Positions 60,059-64,000 of a stretch of 64,000 nucleotides of DNA are shown in pieces. The position numbers and the translations under genes are program-made. The DNA comes from Pedobacter metabolipauper. GTDB taxonomy: Bacteria > Bacteroidota > Bacteroidia > Sphingobacteriales > Sphingobacteriaceae. The stretch lies in the NCBI RefSeq assembly GCF_004362715.1, contig NZ_SNYC01000007.1:186001-250000 (forward strand), given 5' to 3'. The notes beneath the pieces were generated by a model, which saw nothing but the letters and a program-made list of their open reading frames with translations, did not search any database and had not been told where the DNA came from. Position 1 is the first letter of the stretch; each line of letters begins with the position of its first letter.

Positions 60059-61498
60059 TTATTGATTGCCGGCTGACTTAGGTTCAATTGGCGGTGGTGG
60101 AACTTCTCTCTTGATCGGCTTTACAATTGGAGGCGGAAACTTCACCTGGTCCTTTTTTACACCTGTTGCAGGGCTTTTCTTCCCTGGTATGACCTTTCCT
60201 TTGACCGTTTTAGAATTGGGTTCTATTGGTGGCGGTGGCGGAAGTATAACCTGATCCTTTTTTACCCCTGAAGATGCCTTTTTCCCTTTGATCGTTTTAG
60301 AATCGGGCTCAACAGGTGGAGGTGGCGGAAGTTCTTCTCCATCTCTTGTTACAATTGGAGGCGGAAACCTAACCTGCTCTACTTTTGGTTCCGGAATTTT
60401 TTTACCTGTAACTTGTTTCCCTTTAACTGTTTTAGTATTGGGCTCAATTGGTGGCGGTGGTGGAATTCTTTGTCCATTTTTCTTTACAATTGGCGGCGGA
60501 AATTTAACCTGCTCTACCTTTGGTGGTGGAAACTTAACCTGTTCCTTTTTGGTTGTTGTTTTTTTCTTTACTACAGTATCCTGAACTACATTCTTTACTG
60601 CCTCGTATTTCTCCGGATACAAGTCGAGCATGGTGTAGTCTTTACTAAATGCCATGGTAGATGCGCAGAGCATTCCTCCTACAATGGGTAGTACAAGCAG
60701 GAGTTTGAGCCTGGCCCGGTCTCCTGATCTTTTTTGGTTTAACATGTTAATTCTCCTTTTTAATATTGATTGATTGAATATTTGATTGGTTAACTGGTTC
60801 GGTGTTACCCCAAAAGAGTTCTGGATCAAAAACATCGCATAATCATGTTTTTGAATATCAGTTTTTGTGGTGATGTCATCAGCAATGTACTCATGAACCA
60901 GTTTAATGTCTTTTTTTATAAAATGAGTAACCGGATTAAACCAGTTGATGATCTGAATGAACTCAAAAAATAGAATGTCCAGGCTATGTTTTTGCCTGAT
61001 GTGTACCATTTCATGTTTTAGAATGGTTTCTTTTTCCGTAATGGCAGGGTTAATAAACAAGAGATTGAAAAAAGAAAAAGCGGTTTCGGAACTATTTAAT
61101 TCTACAAAGTTTACTTTGTCATGCCGTGTTCTTTTGGCATTGAGGGCAAGCACGATCAATTTATATACCCTTGCCATTAATTTTACAGCGAGAAAAGACG
61201 CCATAGCAAGGTAAGCAATAGTAGATACCAGCTTTAAGAGGTCATATTCACTGCCTGCTTCGGCCATATGCACAGGGATTTGGTTCAGGTCGGTTTCCCT
61301 GTTCTGTTCCATTCCCAAGAGGTTATAGAAATATCCAATCTGCAGAAAGGGCAGACTAAAGGAAATTAATGTACATAAAATCAGATAGTACCTGTTTACT
61401 GAATAGAAGGTCTCATTATGTAGAAATAAACGATAAAACCCATAAAATACAGCCAGGTAAATATTAGCCTCGATTAAATAATATAACCAACTCATCAT
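60059..61498 (-). CDS. M56 (BlaR1-type) membrane metallopeptidase with proline-rich repeats
   Basis: 479 residues. Four transmembrane helices and a cytoplasmic zincin domain: HEMVH at His162-His166 and a likely third ligand in VHEYIAD (Glu203). After the last helix (about 264-284) comes a periplasmic tail of about 160 residues made of four related units, each with VKFPPP or VILPPP, then PPPPPIEP and TKTVKGK. Other Bacteroidota M56 proteins may end in a TonB C-domain; here only the proline-rich spacer remains. It should cleave the BlaI-type repressor encoded before it in response to an outside signal. Start overlaps blaI by 4 bp. Confidence 0.9.
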   Translation of the reverse strand: MMSWLYYLIEANIYLAVFYGFYRLFLHNETFYSVNRYYLILCTLISFSLPFLQIGYFYNLLGMEQNRETDLNQIPVHMAEAGSEYDLLKLVSTIAYLAMASFLAVKLMARVYKLIVLALNAKRTRHDKVNFVELNSSETAFSFFNLLFINPAITEKETILKHEMVHIRQKHSLDILFFEFIQIINWFNPVTHFIKKDIKLVHEYIADDITTKTDIQKHDYAMFLIQNSFGVTPNQLTNQIFNQSILKRRINMLNQKRSGDRARLKLLLVLPIVGGMLCASTMAFSKDYTMLDLYPEKYEAVKNVVQDTVVKKKTTTKKEQVKFPPPKVEQVKFPPPIVKKNGQRIPPPPPIEPNTKTVKGKQVTGKKIPEPKVEQVRFPPPIVTRDGEELPPPPPVEPDSKTIKGKKASSGVKKDQVILPPPPPIEPNSKTVKGKVIPGKKSPATGVKKDQVKFPPPIVKPIKREVPPPPIEPKSAGNQ

Positions 61499-61863
61499 TT
61501 CTTGTTTTTAAGTTTTTCTGCCATTTGAATTAACTCGTCCAGCTCATTCATGTCCATATTTTTCTCTTTTACGAGAAAGGAGACCAGACTTTGGTAAGAA
61601 TTTTCAAAGTAGTTGTTCATCACTTTATCAAATGCAAAGTGCTTATAGTCAGCTTCTGTGATTATCGGAAAATAAATATGTGTATTTCCTATTGCCTTGT
61701 GATCAATAAATCCTTTTCCTTCAAGTACACGAATTACAGTTGATACGGTATTGTATGCGGGTTTTGGTGGATCCATCCTGTCAATAACTTCTTTTACCAG
61801 CCCCTCTTTAATCTCCCATAGGATCAACATCACCTGTTCTTCTGCTTTTGTAAGTTCTCTCAT
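61495..61863 (-). CDS. BlaI/MecI/CopY-family repressor
   Basis: 122 residues. Winged helix: LTKAEEQVMLILWEIKEGLVKEVIDRMDPPKPAYNTVSTVIRVLEGKGFIDH (quoted in part: PAYNTVSTVIRVLEGKGF is the recognition helix region). The C-terminal coiled part dimerises and holds the likely cleavage region. It pairs with the M56 peptidase gene, an arrangement that mirrors blaR1-blaI. Its operator is probably the tandem repeat at 61895-61930, which covers its own promoter. Confidence 0.93.
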   Translation of the reverse strand: MRELTKAEEQVMLILWEIKEGLVKEVIDRMDPPKPAYNTVSTVIRVLEGKGFIDHKAIGNTHIYFPIITEADYKHFAFDKVMNNYFENSYQSLVSFLVKEKNMDMNELDELIQMAEKLKNKK

Positions 61864-61894
61864 TCCTTATTTTTTAACGTTGATTAAAGTTACT

Positions 61895-61930
61895 ACTATT
61901 TTTATAGTTTACAAACTATTTTTGTAGTTT
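61895..61930. promoter_or_regulatory. Tandem BlaI-type operators between blaI and dprA
   Basis: Two near-identical 16-bp copies, ACTATTTTTATAGTTT at 61895-61910 and ACTATTTTTGTAGTTT at 61915-61930, spaced 20 bp (about two helix turns). Each is an inverted repeat ACTA-N6-TAGT. A leftward near-match to the -7 box (TAACTTTA, 61885-61892) lies just below them, so they cover the region from about -14 to -50 of blaI. A plus-strand TATTTTTG at 61917-61924 also falls within the second copy. Confidence 0.75.
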
Positions 61931-61958
61931 GTATTTATAGTTCTGATTTTCAGTATAT

Positions 61959-61966
61959 TAATTTTG
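61959..61966 (+). promoter_or_regulatory. Predicted -7 box for dprA (TAATTTTG)
   Basis: Exact TAnnTTTG match, 39 bp before the dprA ATG. It lies 28 bp downstream of the second BlaI-type operator. Confidence 0.55.
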
Positions 61967-62005
61967 TTTGGTGGTTGTGTTAATAATAAATATCTAGTTT
62001 AGCCC

Positions 62006-63106
62006 ATGAGTTTAATCCATAAAATAGCCTTAACCTTTATTAGGTCGGTCGGGCATGTAACAGCCAGAAACCTGGTCAGTCACTTTGGTACTGCTGAGGC
62101 CGTATTTAAAGCGAGTAAGAGAGAATTAATAAAGATCCCGGGTGTTGGCCCGGTTACTGCAGCACAGATTCTGAGCAATGATGCGTTAAAGATGGCCGGA
62201 CAGCAGATTAAGCTGATCCGGAAATATAAGATCAATGTTTTGTTCTATACCGATGAACAGTATCCGAAAAGGCTTAGGAATTGTTATGATGCACCAATAT
62301 TACTTTATTACAGGGGTAATGCTGATCTCAATCATCACCGCATGGTCAGTATTGTAGGTACCCGGAATGCAACAGAATATGGCCGGCAGCTTTGTAAGCA
62401 ACTGGCTGAAATTTTATCTGCTTACGGTGTAATGATCGTTAGCGGTTTGGCTTACGGAATTGATATTGCCGCACATAAAGAGAGTTTGCATCAAAATATA
62501 CCGACCATAGGCATTTTGGCCCATGGCCTGGACCGGATCTATCCCAACATACATCGTAGTATTGCAGCAAAAATGGAGTTAAATGGTGGGTTATTGACTG
62601 AATTCCCGATTGGGACCATTCCCGACAAGGAAAATTTCCCTAAGCGTAACCGGATCATTGCCGGGATTTCTGATGTCACCATAGTAGTTGAAGCAACAGC
62701 GAAGGGAGGTGCGCTGATCACTGCAGATCTTGCAAATTCATACCACCGGGATGTATATGCATTCCCTGGAAGAACCACCGATCTTTGTTCTGAGGGCTGC
62801 AACTTCCTCATTAAAACGAACCGGGCAGCACTCATTAACCATGCAAAAGACCTGGTTTACTACCTGGGCTGGGAAGTAGTGCCAAATGTACTTCCAAATA
62901 AGGCAGCACCATTAGAGGTACCCGTATATTTAACTTTAGCAGAAGAAAAAATCATTAAGCGGTTAAGGACTTCAGCAGCTGGCATTGATGATCTTTTACT
63001 GGATACCAGCTTACCACAAAGTAAACTGGTGCTGCATTTATTGGATCTGGAGATCCGTGGAATTCTGGTTTCCCTTCCGGGTAAAGTATATCAGCTTCTG
63101 TCTTAA
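62006..63106 (+). CDS. dprA: DNA-processing protein DprA
   Basis: 366 residues. N-terminal helix-hairpin-helix (IPGVGPVTAAQIL), Rossmann core (VSIVGTRNATEYGRQ; SGLAYGIDIAAHKESL; PKRNRIIAGIS), and a C-terminal winged-helix DML1-like domain. It loads RecA on incoming single-stranded DNA in natural transformation. No other competence gene is nearby. Its predicted promoter lies beside the BlaI operators. Confidence 0.94.
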   Translation: MSLIHKIALTFIRSVGHVTARNLVSHFGTAEAVFKASKRELIKIPGVGPVTAAQILSNDALKMAGQQIKLIRKYKINVLFYTDEQYPKRLRNCYDAPILLYYRGNADLNHHRMVSIVGTRNATEYGRQLCKQLAEILSAYGVMIVSGLAYGIDIAAHKESLHQNIPTIGILAHGLDRIYPNIHRSIAAKMELNGGLLTEFPIGTIPDKENFPKRNRIIAGISDVTIVVEATAKGGALITADLANSYHRDVYAFPGRTTDLCSEGCNFLIKTNRAALINHAKDLVYYLGWEVVPNVLPNKAAPLEVPVYLTLAEEKIIKRLRTSAAGIDDLLLDTSLPQSKLVLHLLDLEIRGILVSLPGKVYQLLS

Positions 63107-63233
63107 GTTCAAATATAATGTTTGCTTTTTAGTCTATTAAATAAGTAGATTAAAATAATATTCTGTTTAATTTATATATGCAATATTAAGTTTTAAATAT
63201 TTAATTAAAAATGAAATTCTGATCTTCATTCTG

Positions 63234-63241
63234 TATTTTTG
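63234..63241 (+). promoter_or_regulatory. Predicted -7 box for cbs (TATTTTTG), leaderless arrangement
   Basis: Exact TAnnTTTG match ending only 4 bases before the ATG at 63246. Transcription usually starts 4-6 bases past the box, so the message may begin at the start codon itself. Confidence 0.5.
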
Positions 63242-63245
63242 TGCT

Positions 63246-64000
63246 ATGTGGTACAATAATATTTTAGAGACCATCGGTAATACACCGCTGGTAAAATTGA
63301 ATAGCATTACGAAGGCAATTCCTGCTACCGTGCTGGCAAAGATTGAAACGACCAATCCTGGTAATTCAATAAAGGACCGCATGGCAATTAAGATGATTGA
63401 AGATGCCGAGCAGAGCGGAAAGCTAAAGCCAGGCGGAACGATCATTGAAGGAACATCTGGAAATACGGGTATGGGATTGGCTATGGCCGCTATTGTAAAG
63501 GGATATAAGTGTATTTTTACAACGACAGATAAGCAGTCTAAAGAAAAAGTAGATGCGTTGCGTGCGTTTGGTGCGGAAGTCATTGTATGCCCTACAAATG
63601 TTGAGCCTGAAGATCCACGCTCTTATTATTCGGTGTCTTCGCGTCTTGAACGTGAGGTTCCAAATTCCTGGAAACCTAACCAGTATGATAATTTAGCGAA
63701 CTCTCAGGCACACTACGAGCAAACTGGTCCTGAGATTTGGGCCCAGACGGAGGGTAAGATCACACATCTTGTTGTTGGCGTGGGTACCGGCGGTACGATT
63801 TCTGGTACTGGTAAATATTTAAAAGAACAAAATCCGAACATTAAGGTATGGGGTATTGATACCTATGGTTCTGTTTTTAAGAAATATAAGGAAACTGGTA
63901 TCCTTGATAAAAATGAGATCTATCCGTATATCACTGAGGGTATTGGAGAGGATTTTCTACCTAAGAATGTTGATTTTGACGTTATCGATCTTTTTGAAAA
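63246..64000 (+). CDS. Cystathionine beta-synthase / cysteine synthase-family protein (3' end outside window)
   Basis: At least 251 residues, open at the right edge. PLP fold type II: MWYNNILETIGNTPLVKLN start, catalytic Lys43 in NSIKDRMAIKMI, GTSGNTGMGLA, VGTGGTISG. The stretch NQYDNLANSQAHYEQTGPE and EGIGEDFLP resembles cystathionine beta-synthases more than cysteine synthases, so a C-terminal CBS pair may follow beyond the window. It would condense serine and homocysteine, fitting reverse transsulfuration. Confidence 0.9.
   Translation, partial: MWYNNILETIGNTPLVKLNSITKAIPATVLAKIETTNPGNSIKDRMAIKMIEDAEQSGKLKPGGTIIEGTSGNTGMGLAMAAIVKGYKCIFTTTDKQSKEKVDALRAFGAEVIVCPTNVEPEDPRSYYSVSSRLEREVPNSWKPNQYDNLANSQAHYEQTGPEIWAQTEGKITHLVVGVGTGGTISGTGKYLKEQNPNIKVWGIDTYGSVFKKYKETGILDKNEIYPYITEGIGEDFLPKNVDFDVIDLFE

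Noticed and set aside
60066..60584. Glycine-rich open frames on the plus strand opposite the M56 gene
   Set aside because: They are the reverse reading of the proline-rich repeat (CCN codons read as NGG), not separate glycine-rich genes.
63167..63583. 138-codon open frame on the minus strand
   Set aside because: It lies opposite the start of the cystathionine beta-synthase gene, whose protein motifs are clear on the plus strand; the antisense frame has no family features.
1..64000. Search for CRISPR arrays, tRNA, rRNA, insertion sequences and prophage genes
   Set aside because: No regularly spaced repeats with spacers, no tRNA- or rRNA-like sequence and no transposase, integrase or phage gene was recognised.

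Overview
The window looks like chromosome from a Bacteroidota member of the Sphingobacteriaceae, most likely Pedobacter or a close relative. The signs are a SusC/SusD pair, a GLPGLI-family protein, one fused SecDF, an extended NusB with neighbours yajC/ybbR/coaE, a DUF3276 (PUR-alpha-like) protein, DUF5522, and many starts preceded by the Bacteroidota -7 box TAnnTTTG. Base composition is moderately AT-rich. I see no rRNA, tRNA, CRISPR array, phage or transposase gene. The assignment rests on gene content and recognised motifs; no database search was run.

Layout. 1-3717: leftward GLPGLI gene (cut by the window edge), a palindrome-rich divergent region, cydAB (cytochrome bd oxidase) and a small unknown gene. 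4071-7921: a glycine-rich secreted protein followed by an outer-membrane beta-barrel protein. 8032-21486: a beta-glucan utilisation locus with a SusR-like membrane regulator, SusC, SusD, a PKD surface lipoprotein, GH16, GH30 and GH5-CBM6. An array of TGTAG repeats lies just upstream of the predicted susC promoter. 21618-25439: TlpA-like thioredoxin, DUF3276 protein and an ABC exporter. 25551-31635: a Leu/Phe/Val dehydrogenase-like protein, nusB, a DUF1573 lipoprotein, yajC, ybbR, coaE, an MBL exonuclease, DUF5522 and MarR. 31632-33648: leftward ZIP transporter, PAP2 phosphatase and methyltransferase. 33823-43306: glmM, cysteine desulfurase, a small disordered protein, a basic-secretory-protein peptidase with GH92 mannosidase, accD, fbaA, GNAT and HMG-CoA lyase. 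43428-50656: secDF, folA-thyA, a 463-bp non-coding region with a large 11-bp-periodic inverted repeat, ispE, osmC and metZ. 50649-59089: a LapA-like protein, a three-part metallopeptidase/propeller/barrel protein, EamA, LptF/G, tgt, a GT2 and rsmG. 59176-64000: thioredoxin, an M56-BlaI pair with tandem operators, dprA and the start of a cystathionine beta-synthase.

How the parts fit. The glucan locus is a self-contained system: the surface lipoproteins and SusCD bind and import the glucan, GH16 cuts the backbone, and GH30/GH5 handle branches or oligosaccharides. Most of the remainder is housekeeping: respiration, protein export, folate/thymidylate, isoprenoid, fatty-acid, sulfur amino acid and tRNA/rRNA modification. 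The strongest leads for follow-up are the 138-bp inverted repeat at 47952-48089, the TGTAG array at 10990-11065, the Asn in place of the catalytic Lys in the GLFV dehydrogenase, the missing zinc cysteines in Tgt, the M56 protein with four proline-rich units and its shared operator with dprA, and the metallopeptidase-propeller-barrel fusion.
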